Assembly: GCA_016169945.1 (NCBI GenBank)
Contig: JADLSH010000359.1
Location: 62,001-126,000 of the forward strand
Length of the DNA stretch: 64,000 nucleotides
Direction of reading: 5' to 3'
Source of the DNA: Trachythela sp. YZ-2020
Taxonomy: Eukaryota > Cnidaria > Anthozoa > Malacalcyonacea > Clavulariidae
How positions within the stretch are numbered: the stretch's first letter is position 1; every line of letters begins with the position of its first letter. Below are positions 43,310-51,585 of the stretch, piece after piece. Below the pieces are notes generated by a model. The model ran no database searches. It worked only from the letters and a program-made list of their open reading frames with translations, and was not told the DNA's origin. A program made the position numbers and the translations under genes.

Positions 43310-43850
43310 ATTTATTTGTTCTTAACTTCTCTATAATATCACGCTCTTGGTCCTTAGTGACGTGAAGAGACTCTTCTAAGAAACAACTCATGTCCTTTCT
43401 AGTTGGGTTGTAAAACGTAACCATTTTAGACGTGTTGTCTCTATAAGGCTTTGTTATACTTGTTAGCTGCTGCGTGATAACAATTGTGCTTAGGTTGTAA
43501 TGTCTTGCGGAGAAGGCAAGTCTTACCATTTCACTTGTTCTATTTTTAACTGACTGACTACTAGCACAGTCATCTAGGATGATAAGACTATTCGTACCAC
43601 TATACATCTTAGTGATGTACTTTAAAAAAGCCTCCACATCGTCTTGCTCACACGGTATAGGAAAGAACTTGTCATCGTTTTTATACTTCCAATTTTGATA
43701 CGTTTGGTTGTATAAGTAGGTTGGACAAATTAAAAAGATGTACTCAAAGTGATCCTTGTAGTCACTTTCTAGCATCTTGAGGAGGTAGTAGGTCTTACCA
43801 CACCCCGTCATTCCAACTATTATCATGTTAAATGGTGTTTCTAACGTCAT
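43248..43850 (-). CDS. A32/FtsK-like genome packaging ATPase
   Basis: A 200-residue P-loop ATPase of the compact viral packaging type. Walker A is GMTGCGKT (13-20) right at the N-terminus, as in Polintons and virophages. Walker B is SLIILDDCA (acidic D93, D94). A following TIVITQQ (about 122-128) fits the sensor/QQ motif. It should drive double-stranded DNA into the capsid. The size is typical. It sits directly downstream of the capsid gene in the same direction, with a hairpin between them, and starts in TTATGAATAAATG. Confidence 0.92.
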   Translation of the reverse strand: MTLETPFNMIIVGMTGCGKTYYLLKMLESDYKDHFEYIFLICPTYLYNQTYQNWKYKNDDKFFPIPCEQDDVEAFLKYITKMYSGTNSLIILDDCASSQSVKNRTSEMVRLAFSARHYNLSTIVITQQLTSITKPYRDNTSKMVTFYNPTRKDMSCFLEESLHVTKDQERDIIEKLRTNKYARLEVLRRHPFTHSVVYST

Positions 43851-43864
43851 TTATTCATAACATT

Positions 43865-43889
43865 TTTCCTAACCCATTAGGTTAAGAAA
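43865..43889. terminator. Hairpin 3'-end signal after capsid gene
   Basis: 10-bp stem TTTCCTAACC / GGTTAAGAAA with one mismatch and a 5-base loop. It lies 16 bases beyond the end (43905) of the minus-strand capsid gene. Confidence 0.6.
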
Positions 43890-43904
43890 TATTAATTATC
43901 ACAC

Positions 43905-45131
43905 TTAGTACTCAACACTTTGTAATGATTTGTTTACTATGTTTACAAAACCATCAGACACCACGAAGATGTAACAAACAAGGTCTGTTGAGGTTGCTTC
44001 TTTTGTTATTTCTAACAACACCCCAGACTGCGTGTTTAAAATTTTTCTTCCGTTGCCTGAAACGTTGTTGTCGTTAAAGGTTCTGAGGTCGACGCATAAG
44101 GCGAACTTGTTGTCAGGAAAAAACTCTGAAACTGGTAAAGTATCATTCTTTCGGTTTAAAAACACCTTTTTAGCCTCTACGAAGAGTCTAGACTTATCCA
44201 TACCTTGACTGTATACAGAGTTTGGAATACCTTCTATTGTTACCTTAACATTTTTTATGTTTGGGTAAACAAACTCTTCGCTGTTTGTAATTGCTTTCTT
44301 TTTAAATAACATAATGATATACTTCATGCTTTGTCTTGGAAGGTTGACGTTCTCGTTGATAAGGGTTGTATCCTTACCCCAAATGTCTCTTTTCATCATT
44401 GTAATGTGTTCGTAAATTAATGACCTTCCAACCTGATAACTGCTTAAGGCTGAGTTATACATGCTTTGATCCTCTATCGTAACATACTCTAGTTTAATAT
44501 CCTCTAAAGTGTAACTGCTAACACTTGAACCTGATTGTGCTATCATGATATCACTAGCGCTTGGTAGTTTTATTCTGTACCTAATATCACTGTTCATTCC
44601 AAACGGAGCGTACAATCCATGATCATTTAAAATTTTACCCAACTTAATTCTTACCCTGCTGTTAAAGATTTTTAACATAAACGCGTCGGCAGCCACAGAA
44701 CTGTCTCCACTATCGTCTTTAGACATAAGCTTACGGATGTTTTCGTTCGCAATGCCTTCGCTTATCATATTTTCTCGATGCTTTTTTGGAAGCCACAAGT
44801 CTTGATAGACGGAGTAAACACTTTCGTTGATGTTATCATACACAACGCTGCCGCCAATTGTTATTTCTAGGCTGTTTACAAGAAGCTTACCAAGATTGTT
44901 TAAAAACCACGACTTTGTGTTATCGCTCTTAAACTTCGCTGTAAGGAAGAGCGAGTTTGGAACAATACACATGTTCGCTCCTAGTCCCGGTAGGTTGACG
45001 TAAATTTCCTCCCCAGGGTTTGCTTTACTAGGGTTAAATGTAACCTCATTGAAGGTTCTTTTACCTACAATTTGAGCGTCCTTAATCCTTTCATACTCTG
45101 GTAGTAGTTGATCCATTTTGTAAGTAGTCAT
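43905..45131 (-). CDS. Probable double-jelly-roll major capsid protein
   Basis: 408 residues, beta-rich, no membrane segment. The N-terminal half includes EEIYVNLPGLGANMCIVPNS (41-60), LEITIGGSVVYDN and YSVYQDLWL, followed by YTLEDIKLEYVTIE (207-220). The C-terminal half starts with NLPRQSMKYIIMLF (263-276) and VTIEGIPNSVYSQG (297-310). Two successive beta-sandwich halves of this kind, with these motifs, fit major capsid proteins of Polinton-like viruses. It lies next to the packaging ATPase. It is shorter than the 550-650 residues usual in many Polintons. The start lies in CATACTAATAAAGAGTAACA then ATG, a form resembling the early-type downstream box without the TTTAAAGGAT part. Confidence 0.75.
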   Translation of the reverse strand: MTTYKMDQLLPEYERIKDAQIVGKRTFNEVTFNPSKANPGEEIYVNLPGLGANMCIVPNSLFLTAKFKSDNTKSWFLNNLGKLLVNSLEITIGGSVVYDNINESVYSVYQDLWLPKKHRENMISEGIANENIRKLMSKDDSGDSSVAADAFMLKIFNSRVRIKLGKILNDHGLYAPFGMNSDIRYRIKLPSASDIMIAQSGSSVSSYTLEDIKLEYVTIEDQSMYNSALSSYQVGRSLIYEHITMMKRDIWGKDTTLINENVNLPRQSMKYIIMLFKKKAITNSEEFVYPNIKNVKVTIEGIPNSVYSQGMDKSRLFVEAKKVFLNRKNDTLPVSEFFPDNKFALCVDLRTFNDNNVSGNGRKILNTQSGVLLEITKEATSTDLVCYIFVVSDGFVNIVNKSLQSVEY

Positions 45132-45179
45132 TGTTACTCTTTATTAGTATGTTTTAGTTGTTGTTAAAACTTCGCATTT

Positions 45180-45476
45180 TTATGTTTGACTCTTGAGGGT
45201 TTGTGCCTCAGCTCTTTTGTCTTGTTTGTATGTGAAGTAAAGACAAACCACACCTGAGAATATACCAACCCCTGTTAGTATTGACATAATACTAATCCCA
45301 CTACTAGTCACACTTTCACTGTCAGCTATGTCGTCGCTGTTAACTTCGATGGCTTCGTTATCTGCTGCGCGACCCCTTTCCTTTACTAATTTGTTATAGT
45401 CAGAGAGTCTTTTACCAGCTTTTACTCTTTCAGGGTTTTTTTCTTTTTTTACCATTGTAATTTGTTTGTCACTCAT
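45180..45476 (-). CDS. 98-aa single-pass membrane protein
   Basis: No known domain. The N-terminal half is basic and hydrophilic (KKEKNPERVKAGKRLSDYNK), then an acidic stretch, a hydrophobic segment at about 61-83 (SILTGVGIFSGVVCLYF) and a charged tail. The start in ACTAATAAATG is canonical for the element. It could be a virion or host-membrane protein. Confidence 0.7.
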   Translation of the reverse strand: MSDKQITMVKKEKNPERVKAGKRLSDYNKLVKERGRAADNEAIEVNSDDIADSESVTSSGISIMSILTGVGIFSGVVCLYFTYKQDKRAEAQTLKSQT

Positions 45477-45488
45477 TTATTAGTGTGT

Positions 45489-45600
45489 TTTTGTTGTCAA
45501 CAGATCTTAGCAAGTTCATAGCAAAATTACAGTAAAAAAATTTTGTTATGTTTTTGTTACAAGTCTGTTAAATTTTGTTGTCAACAGATCTTAGCAAGTT
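45489..45600. repeat. 28-bp direct repeat pair
   Basis: Identical copies starting TTTTGTTGTCAACAGATCTT at 45489-45516 and 45573-45600, 84 bp apart, lie in the largest P2 gap around minus-strand genes. They lie upstream of the 98-aa gene and downstream of the 45880 gene. They contain the near-palindrome TGTTGTCAACA. Confidence 0.85.
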
Positions 45601-45660
45601 TAGTTTGTTAAATTTGTACTTCACTTTAATCACCTACCACTTTTTCTTATTTACTGTGAT

Positions 45661-45880
45661 TTAAGGTACCGATTTAAAAGTACTGCAACGCAAGCCGCAT
45701 ATCCTGCAAAAAAACACTATTGTGTCGTAAGTGTTCACATGTTTCCTCATAGCTATATTGCAGTCATCGATATCGTCTAACTGGTTAGAAATCTCCTCAT
45801 TTTTTTTCTTCAGCTCTGTGTTTTCAACCCTCAAACTTTTTATTAATTTTTTTATTCTCACTTAAACTTTGTGTGTTCAT
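45661..45880 (-). pseudogene. Small coiled-coil protein, frameshifted at an A7 run
   Basis: The long frame (45861-45661) starts only at a GTG. An ATG at 45878-45880, with the expected TATAATAAAGA motif just upstream, opens a different frame that stops after about 18 codons. The two frames meet at the seven-A run on the coding strand (45847-45853), so a single-base change there would join them. The body is a coiled coil (LRVENTELKKKNEEISNQLD) with a Cys-containing hydrophobic C-terminus (IVFFCRICGLRC). This may be a mutation, an assembly error or slippage. Confidence 0.6.
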
Positions 45881-45911
45881 TCTTTATTATAGTAATGTTG
45901 TATATATTTTT

Positions 45912-47393
45912 TTAAATTATAAACCTTGAGACTAACACACCGCCAATTAATGTAACAGCGAGAAGAGTTAGTTCCTCCCCATACATGCTTGGCTCGTTAG
46001 AGATTATCGTGGGATCTTCGGTGCGCACGGATGCGCTACGGGCTCCGCTTCGCTCGCTAGGTTTGCGTACAACAAGCGCAGTAGGATTCACAACAGGTCC
46101 TACCACTGGTCTTACCACACTCTTAGACCCCGCATCGTAGTCACTCTCGTAGTTAAGTTGGTCGTTCTTACCAAATCTCATTCCCTTCCCAGCAAGTTTT
46201 AAAATGTTGTTGTAACCAGCCATCATCTCGTCAAGTATGATCATGTTTGATGGTATGAGTATAATTCCTGGTGTGATAGCCATGTTTAACACAACGTTTG
46301 TATCCTTTATAGCTTTCCTCATGTTTGATACGGCAATGGTGTTATCATCCTGAATGCTTGTGTCGCTAATTATTTTTTTAAACACCTCCTGTGTTTGTAA
46401 TGACATAGCCCCTCTGCCAACAATCGGCCATCTAGTTTTTGCTTGCGCACCTAATACGCAGTAAACGTAACTCTCTACGCTTTGTTGAAAAAGTAACTGA
46501 CCAGTCTTTGTCAACCCGTTAGACTTAGCTGCGATAAACAACTTATAATCATCCACCCCTCTTATAGTTTGGGCGCCTCTTTTTTCATATGTAATCCCAA
46601 TCTGACCATAGCCCTCCTTACTCATCTCAGGTTTCGCTCCTCTTACCGTGCCTCTTGGTTGTTTTGATAGCCAATAACCTAACTGCTCTCTTCCTGAATG
46701 AAACTCCTTTGTCCATTCAAATACAACAGGTTTGTTGTTCATAATGATAGTCGTCATCTCCTTCGTTATGTGCTTTGACATCTTGCTTGGTTGTCTAATG
46801 AACCTACTCATATGAAAGTATAAATGATACCTCGCTAAGCTTGTTATAATTTTTGAGGTCGATGTGTCGTACTTAAAATGCTCTTCACTAATCCCACAGG
46901 AGTATGTTGTAATGTATGCGGCGTACAAAGACGCTATGTATGAGTTGTCCTTGTAGTCGTTGTTGGTTTCGTTGTTCTTTATATTAAAGTCTGGAAGAGT
47001 GATATCAAAAAACAAGTCGTCTGTAACATAAATCTTAAGATCGTTTGGTTTAATTGTTGTGTCATTACTAGCAAATGGTTGAACGGTCCCATTAGCACCC
47101 CATGGTTCTTGCCAGTACAAATTCTTTATCCAATCCTTATTATTTAAAAAGGTGTCAGAAGTAATGTCGTACGAGGTGTCGTCAGTAATTTTATAATATG
47201 TTACGTACTTGTCTATGTCACCGTTCTTTTTTAACTCAATGTCAAACTTAAACTTGTCTACAACAGCGTACGGATATTTTACTAAAAAAATTTTCTTAGT
47301 ATCCTCAGGTCCTTCTTTCATATTTCTTTTAACCTTGGCGAGGTTTTGTTCGCCGTAAAAGGCTATTATTATTTTATCTACTTCGCCTGCCAT
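45912..47393 (-). CDS. 493-aa protein with C-terminal membrane anchor, unknown
   Basis: The second largest P2 product after the polymerase. Residues about 1-440 look globular (KTRWPIVGRGAMSL, VVLNMAITPGIILIPSNMII). A proline/valine-rich linker (SVVRPVVGPVVNPTALVV) and a serine/arginine segment (SERSGARSASVR) follow. The last residues (LTLLAVTLIGGVLVSRFII) form a membrane anchor. No signal peptide or catalytic motif is visible. It is large and probably a structural component, possibly a second capsid or spike-type protein (inference). The start is TATAAATAAATG, divergent from the minor-capsid-like gene with 22 bases between. Confidence 0.75.
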   Translation of the reverse strand: MAGEVDKIIIAFYGEQNLAKVKRNMKEGPEDTKKIFLVKYPYAVVDKFKFDIELKKNGDIDKYVTYYKITDDTSYDITSDTFLNNKDWIKNLYWQEPWGANGTVQPFASNDTTIKPNDLKIYVTDDLFFDITLPDFNIKNNETNNDYKDNSYIASLYAAYITTYSCGISEEHFKYDTSTSKIITSLARYHLYFHMSRFIRQPSKMSKHITKEMTTIIMNNKPVVFEWTKEFHSGREQLGYWLSKQPRGTVRGAKPEMSKEGYGQIGITYEKRGAQTIRGVDDYKLFIAAKSNGLTKTGQLLFQQSVESYVYCVLGAQAKTRWPIVGRGAMSLQTQEVFKKIISDTSIQDDNTIAVSNMRKAIKDTNVVLNMAITPGIILIPSNMIILDEMMAGYNNILKLAGKGMRFGKNDQLNYESDYDAGSKSVVRPVVGPVVNPTALVVRKPSERSGARSASVRTEDPTIISNEPSMYGEELTLLAVTLIGGVLVSRFII

Positions 47394-47415
47394 TTATTTA
47401 TACCCTCTAAAATAA

Positions 47416-48100
47416 ATGAGGAAGAAGATAACAGTGTTTATAGAAAACAATGAGAAGGAGCTCTATCTTGACGCTAACATCTCAAACAAGCACGCCAAGT
47501 CAACGATGGTTTTAAAGAACGCGGCGGTCTTTTGGAAGTTTAAAAATGTTGTGTCTGATGTTAACGACTTCATATTGTATGGTGCGGCGGTTAGCGTTAG
47601 TAATAAAAGTCAAAAAATCATGTTCGGAGAGGGTTACTGAACGTTTGACATGATTAAAGACAAGCTGAAAGAGTACGACGTAACGCTAGTGGAAATAGAA
47701 CACAACAACACATGTAAAATAACGTCTAAAAATCATATGTTGGACCTTGACAATTTCGCTCCGCTGCTTGGTTTTCCGAAGAAGCAAATTATAAATGACA
47801 ACGTTGGGGGTACTGTTGTTTGGGAGAACTCGCCTAACGTTGTTGACATAAACCAAGGATTGTCTCACATTTACATTGACTGCGACATTATAGACACATC
47901 TATGAATTTTAACACGCGCGGTGAGAGGTGTTTTACGTTTTTCAGAGCAAATTTTAAATTCTTCTGTAACATTTTATAAAAATATTAATAGCGAAGCCTT
48001 AATAGACAACGGATGCTTTAACAGACTACTCTTCACCGTTGGTTCAAACATCGAGCAAAAGGTTGATATGAGCTTACTACTTGAGCTGTATATAGAGTAA
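47416..48100 (+). pseudogene. Minor-capsid-like protein gene with in-frame TGA and a frameshift
   Basis: Two frames in register (47416-47637 and 47641-47979) are separated only by TGA at 47638-47640. The protein then shifts frame near 47930-47970, where an overlapping frame runs to the stop at 48098-48100. Features such as FAPLLGFPKKQI, NPVD-like NSPNVVDINQ, HIYIDCDIIDTS and a final FTVGSN segment resemble a Polinton-associated beta-rich minor virion (penton-like) protein as I remember the family. The start ATG has AAAATAAATG. It is adjacent to the integrase. Breaks may reflect recent decay, sequencing error or recoding. Confidence 0.6.
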
Positions 48101-48105
48101 GATAA

Positions 48106-49230
48106 ATGAATAGCGAACAAAGTGAGCAAAGCAAGGTGAGCGGAGCGAGCATAAACGATAATGAGTTCGTCATTGAACAAAAACTGCGAGACATCTACTA
48201 CGACCCAAGCACAGGCTTTCAGTCTATAGAAAGGTTGTATCAAAAGGCAAAAGACTCCGGGTTAGCTGTTAGTCGTAGGATTGTAAAAGACTGGTTAAAA
48301 ACACAAGACACCTATACAATACACAAACCTGTTATAAGAAAACACAAATTTCAAAGAACGTTCGTTAAAGACTTAGCCGACCAAGTACAGATGGACTTGG
48401 TTGACATGGGGAAGTATAAAAACAAAAACAAGGGCTACTATTGGATACTAACAGCTGTTGAGATCCTAAGCCGTTACGCCTTCACAATACCGGTTTATAG
48501 GAAGGACACTAAAAACATGACTGCCGCTGTGGGTGAGCTACTAGATAAGTTTAAGGAAAGGTTTAAGCAGTATCCAAAAACCGCACAGTTTGACGAAGGT
48601 AAAGAGTTCTACAATGTTGGTGTAAAAACCCTGTTAAAAGAGCATGATGTGAACTACTTTTCTACAAACTCAGACAGAAAGGCCGCCATAGTTGAAAGAT
48701 TTAACCGTACATTAAAAACATCTATGTGGAAGTACTTTCATAAAGAAGAGACCTTCAACTGGGTTAACGTGTTAGATGAGCTTACGTACAACTATAACCA
48801 CACCAAGCATAGTAGCATACTAATGAAGCCGGCTGATGTAAGTGAGTTAAATAAAAACCAAGTGTGGATTACACTATACGGTTATGAATTAGGTAAGTTT
48901 CCGACGCCAAAGTTTAAAGTTGATGACATCGTTAGAATAAGTAAGTATAAAAATATTTTCAAAAAGGGGTACGAGGCAAACTTTACAGAGGAAAAGTTTA
49001 AGGTTAGCGGTGTCTTTAGAGGTGACCCAAACATGTACGAGATAGTGGACAATGAAGCGGAACCAATTATTGGTAAGTTTTATGAAGAGGAGATGAGTCA
49101 TGTAAACAGTCCACACACGTACGAGATAGAGAAAATTTTAAAGAGAAGGAAGGGGCAAGTGTTGGTAAAGTGGGTCGGATATAACAACAAACACAACTCA
49201 TGGATAAGTGAAAAAGCTATTAATAAATAA
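48106..49230 (+). CDS. int: Retrovirus-like DDE integrase with chromodomain
   Basis: 374 residues. The N-terminal helical region (GFQSIERLYQKAKDSGLAVS) is followed by the rve catalytic core with QMDLVDM (D97), QFDEGKEF (D163) and IVERFNRT (E197), spacing DDX33E. A C-terminal chromodomain (about 325-370) has YEIEKILKRRKGQVLVKWVGY and SWISE, as in Polinton integrases, likely directing insertion to chromatin. All three acidic residues are present. It produces the 6-bp duplication seen at the P2 borders. The start lies in AAGATAAATG, five bases after the preceding gene's stop. Confidence 0.96.
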   Translation: MNSEQSEQSKVSGASINDNEFVIEQKLRDIYYDPSTGFQSIERLYQKAKDSGLAVSRRIVKDWLKTQDTYTIHKPVIRKHKFQRTFVKDLADQVQMDLVDMGKYKNKNKGYYWILTAVEILSRYAFTIPVYRKDTKNMTAAVGELLDKFKERFKQYPKTAQFDEGKEFYNVGVKTLLKEHDVNYFSTNSDRKAAIVERFNRTLKTSMWKYFHKEETFNWVNVLDELTYNYNHTKHSSILMKPADVSELNKNQVWITLYGYELGKFPTPKFKVDDIVRISKYKNIFKKGYEANFTEEKFKVSGVFRGDPNMYEIVDNEAEPIIGKFYEEEMSHVNSPHTYEIEKILKRRKGQVLVKWVGYNNKHNSWISEKAINK

Positions 49231-49235
49231 ACAAA

Positions 49236-50507
49236 ATGGATGCTGAAGATATTGGTAGAGAGGACATAGAAATGAAGGAACGTGATCGCGCTCAAGATGC
49301 AGAAAACGCTGATGAGGGTGAGACGAGCTTTGGTGGTCAACGTGATGAAAGCGTTCTTATTTTTGATGGATCAAACCCTGTGTTTACGAGAGTTGACGAT
49401 GATATATCAAGTAGGCTTAAAAAAGTTGGGGAAAGAGATCAACGTCGTGATGAAGGTGCTATAAAACGTCATATCATTCACGATAAAAAACAGTTTTTAA
49501 AAATTGGGCTTGGTATTACTGTTAACAAGGGAGACGGTCCAAGCTCAACAACGCTATACGACAAGTTAGAAACCACCTTCTCTGAAAAAACTAATGAGAT
49601 TAATGGTGCAAAATACAAAGGTAAAAAAATTTTGTTTCTAAAAGCTGGTAATATGGAGTACTCCACAGACAAAACAAAATTAGCGTATGTTAACGAGTTT
49701 AAGGAGCTACTCAAAAAGGCCAACAAAGAGTATCAAAAAACTCCAGCTTCTATTGCAGATAAAAGTGCTGGTGTTGATCTCCCACAAGACGTCATGGATG
49801 ACATCGCAAGCAATGTAAGTGAAAGGATAGAATCTGAGATTAATGATAGGGTTGATGATATAACAGTAAACAAAGAGATAACAGAAAATGAGATAAGAGA
49901 GCTAAGCGGTGCTCTTCACCCAAAAGGCTCACTAGAAGTACAACTCGAGGCTTTAAAGAAAAATAAAGATTACTGGAACAAAGAGGCAGAAAAAGAAAAA
50001 GCTAAGGGAAATGAGGCTAGGTCAGTACTATGTAAGTCTATTGCAGAAGTCTCCGAGTTAAAGATGGATGCTATTAGGTTAAAACTTAACCTAAAACCAG
50101 AGAGTGAAGCTGTAAAAGACATGGTTAAAGAGGAAGCTAAGACTAGCGACTTAACTAAGCTTGAAAAATTTAAAAAATGGGCGAAGAAAAATATTGTAGG
50201 ATTGTCTGCGGTGGCAATAGGTATCGCAGGTTTAATAACATCAATCATTAGAAGTGGAAGAAACGTGGCTAATAAAGGGGCAAACGCTGTTAAAAAGTTT
50301 GCAAAAAGTGTTAAAAACACGGCTGCAAAGTTTGGTCCTATAATAGGTGCGATTGGAAATATCATCGCAAGCATTATAAGGATAATAGCTGACTGGCTTA
50401 AGTGGTTGGGTTCAAATTTATGGATGTTGGCCTTAGCATTAACGTATTTTGTTTACAGCGAGTATAAAGACTACCGAAAAAGTAAAAGGATTAAATCGAG
50501 AAGTTAG
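49236..50507 (+). CDS. 423-aa protein with C-terminal multi-membrane region
   Basis: It follows the integrase by 5 bases (start context ATAAACAAAATG, weak match to the start motif). The first 310 residues are hydrophilic with helical heptads (LEVQLEALKKNKDYWNKEAE). The C-terminal region has hydrophobic segments at about 320-338, 367-385 and 391-408 separated by lysine-rich amphipathic helices (NAVKKFAKSVKNTAAKFGP), and a basic tail. A similar C-terminal pattern is familiar from Polinton-borne proteins of cnidarians, function unknown. It may insert in the virion membrane or perforate host membranes (inference). Confidence 0.75.
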   Translation: MDAEDIGREDIEMKERDRAQDAENADEGETSFGGQRDESVLIFDGSNPVFTRVDDDISSRLKKVGERDQRRDEGAIKRHIIHDKKQFLKIGLGITVNKGDGPSSTTLYDKLETTFSEKTNEINGAKYKGKKILFLKAGNMEYSTDKTKLAYVNEFKELLKKANKEYQKTPASIADKSAGVDLPQDVMDDIASNVSERIESEINDRVDDITVNKEITENEIRELSGALHPKGSLEVQLEALKKNKDYWNKEAEKEKAKGNEARSVLCKSIAEVSELKMDAIRLKLNLKPESEAVKDMVKEEAKTSDLTKLEKFKKWAKKNIVGLSAVAIGIAGLITSIIRSGRNVANKGANAVKKFAKSVKNTAAKFGPIIGAIGNIIASIIRIIADWLKWLGSNLWMLALALTYFVYSEYKDYRKSKRIKSRS

Positions 50508-50545
50508 TTTAAAGGATCGTATACAAAAACATACTAATAAAGAGG
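50508..50545 (+). promoter_or_regulatory. Putative early-type promoter
   Basis: TTTAAAGGATCGTATAC, then ACTAATAAAGAGG immediately before the ATG at 50546. Nearly identical to the box at 51549. Confidence 0.65.
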
Positions 50546-50833
50546 ATGGTTTGTAAAATTAACTTAACAGTCGACGAGTGTGGTATTAAAGTTACTTTCT
50601 CAAACAGGTATATGTGTCCCATTTGTGACTACATTGGAAACTCTGATGAAATAACAACACATGTTAAAGAGTGTCACTTACATATCAACGGTGAAATTAA
50701 GTTTAAGTGTCCGTACTGTGTGTATATAACTCCTAACCATGATAATTACAAAAGACATAGAGAAGAGGAGGACCATAAGTTTAGTTTGTCAGAAGGTAAT
50801 GACTATGTTGTACCCATTTCTAACAATTGGTAA
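50546..50833 (+). CDS. Two-finger C2H2-like zinc protein
   Basis: 95 residues with two zinc fingers: C24-x2-C27...H39-x4-H44 and C55-x2-C58...H71-x5-H77. The fingers are spaced by KCxYC-type linkers (KFKCPYCVYI). It probably binds nucleic acid and may regulate transcription of the element, fitting its early-type promoter (inference). No membrane segment. A hairpin follows at 50847-50874. Confidence 0.82.
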   Translation: MVCKINLTVDECGIKVTFSNRYMCPICDYIGNSDEITTHVKECHLHINGEIKFKCPYCVYITPNHDNYKRHREEEDHKFSLSEGNDYVVPISNNW

Positions 50834-50846
50834 GACACAGCGTAAG

Positions 50847-50874
50847 ATTCCTTAGACTTTATTGTCTAAGAAAT
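50847..50874. terminator. Hairpin 3'-end signal
   Basis: 11-bp stem ATTCCTTAGAC / GTCTAAGAAAT with one mismatch and a TTTATT loop, 13 bases after the stop at 50833, followed by a T-rich tract. Confidence 0.68.
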
Positions 50875-50896
50875 TATTTTTTTTTAGTTATAATAA

Positions 50897-51127
50897 ATGG
50901 CAACTACACAAAAGGATGTATTAAATGAATTGTACACCGCGGCTGTTATTACAGCAGGTGCAATGGGAATTTCATATGCAAGCAAAAAATTTGCAAAGGA
51001 CCCACTTGGTCTTCCAGCAACACTAAGTGGTGCTGCTAAACTCTCTGTAGTTTTTGGACTAAGCGCTGTTGGAGTAAAGATGCTTCAAGATAAAAAGTAT
51101 CTTCCAGACAATCCATTCAAAGAGTAA
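50897..51127 (+). CDS. 76-aa membrane protein
   Basis: Two hydrophobic segments (about 12-28 LYTAAVITAGAMGISYA and 39-62 with SGAAKLSVVFGLSAVGVKM) and a short polar C-terminus (DKKYLPDNPF). The start in TTATAATAAATG is canonical. Co-directional and 14 bases upstream of the next small gene. Likely a minor virion membrane protein. Function unknown. Confidence 0.75.
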   Translation: MATTQKDVLNELYTAAVITAGAMGISYASKKFAKDPLGLPATLSGAAKLSVVFGLSAVGVKMLQDKKYLPDNPFKE

Positions 51128-51141
51128 GCAAGCAATAATAA

Positions 51142-51552
51142 ATGGCAAGCGTTGTAGCAGCAGGATCATTTAATGCACTAGCGTTCGCAGGTGCCGGGTT
51201 TATATTTAAGTCACTCGATAAGGATGAGTATGAAGAAGAAATGGAAAGACATAACCTAGCGATGGAAAAATTAGCAGCTGCTAAAGAAAAGTGGTACGAG
51301 AACCTAGCCGAAAAGAAAAACAAAATGGCTTTACTACGTCAAGAGTTATCTGATGCTAACGCAGATATAAACACAGTAAACACCGCTTTGGACAACCTTC
51401 GAAAAATTACTTATCAAGACAAAACATTCACAAGACTCCCACACATCTCAGACTACTACACCCCATCTGATAAGATGAAAGAGTATCAAAACGTTGCCAT
51501 TGGAGTCATCGGACTGATTGGTGGATGGGGTGCTTATAAATTGATATTTTAA
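51142..51552 (+). CDS. 136-aa coiled-coil protein with hydrophobic ends
   Basis: A hydrophobic N-terminus (about 4-24), a coiled coil (EEEMERHNLAMEKLAAAKEK, about 31-75), a central loop with LPHISDYYTPS and a C-terminal membrane-like segment (VAIGVIGLIGGWGAYKLIF). I recognise this layout as a recurrent Polinton-associated protein without known function. Start in AATAATAAATG. Confidence 0.75.
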   Translation: MASVVAAGSFNALAFAGAGFIFKSLDKDEYEEEMERHNLAMEKLAAAKEKWYENLAEKKNKMALLRQELSDANADINTVNTALDNLRKITYQDKTFTRLPHISDYYTPSDKMKEYQNVAIGVIGLIGGWGAYKLIF

Positions 51553-51585
51553 AGGATTGTATACAAAAACACACTAATAAAGGAG
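51549..51585 (+). promoter_or_regulatory. Putative early-type promoter
   Basis: TTTAAAGGATTGTATAC, then ACTAATAAAGGAG directly before ATG 51586. It overlaps the stop of the preceding gene. Confidence 0.65.

Noticed and set aside
47638..47640. Selenocysteine or programmed readthrough at TGA
   Set aside because: No supporting structure is visible and the same gene also has a frameshift, so damage or sequence error is simpler. Kept only as a point to check.
50000..50400. Minus-strand frame 49970-50374 inside the 423-aa gene
   Set aside because: Shadow of the plus-strand gene, which has operon-like spacing to the integrase.
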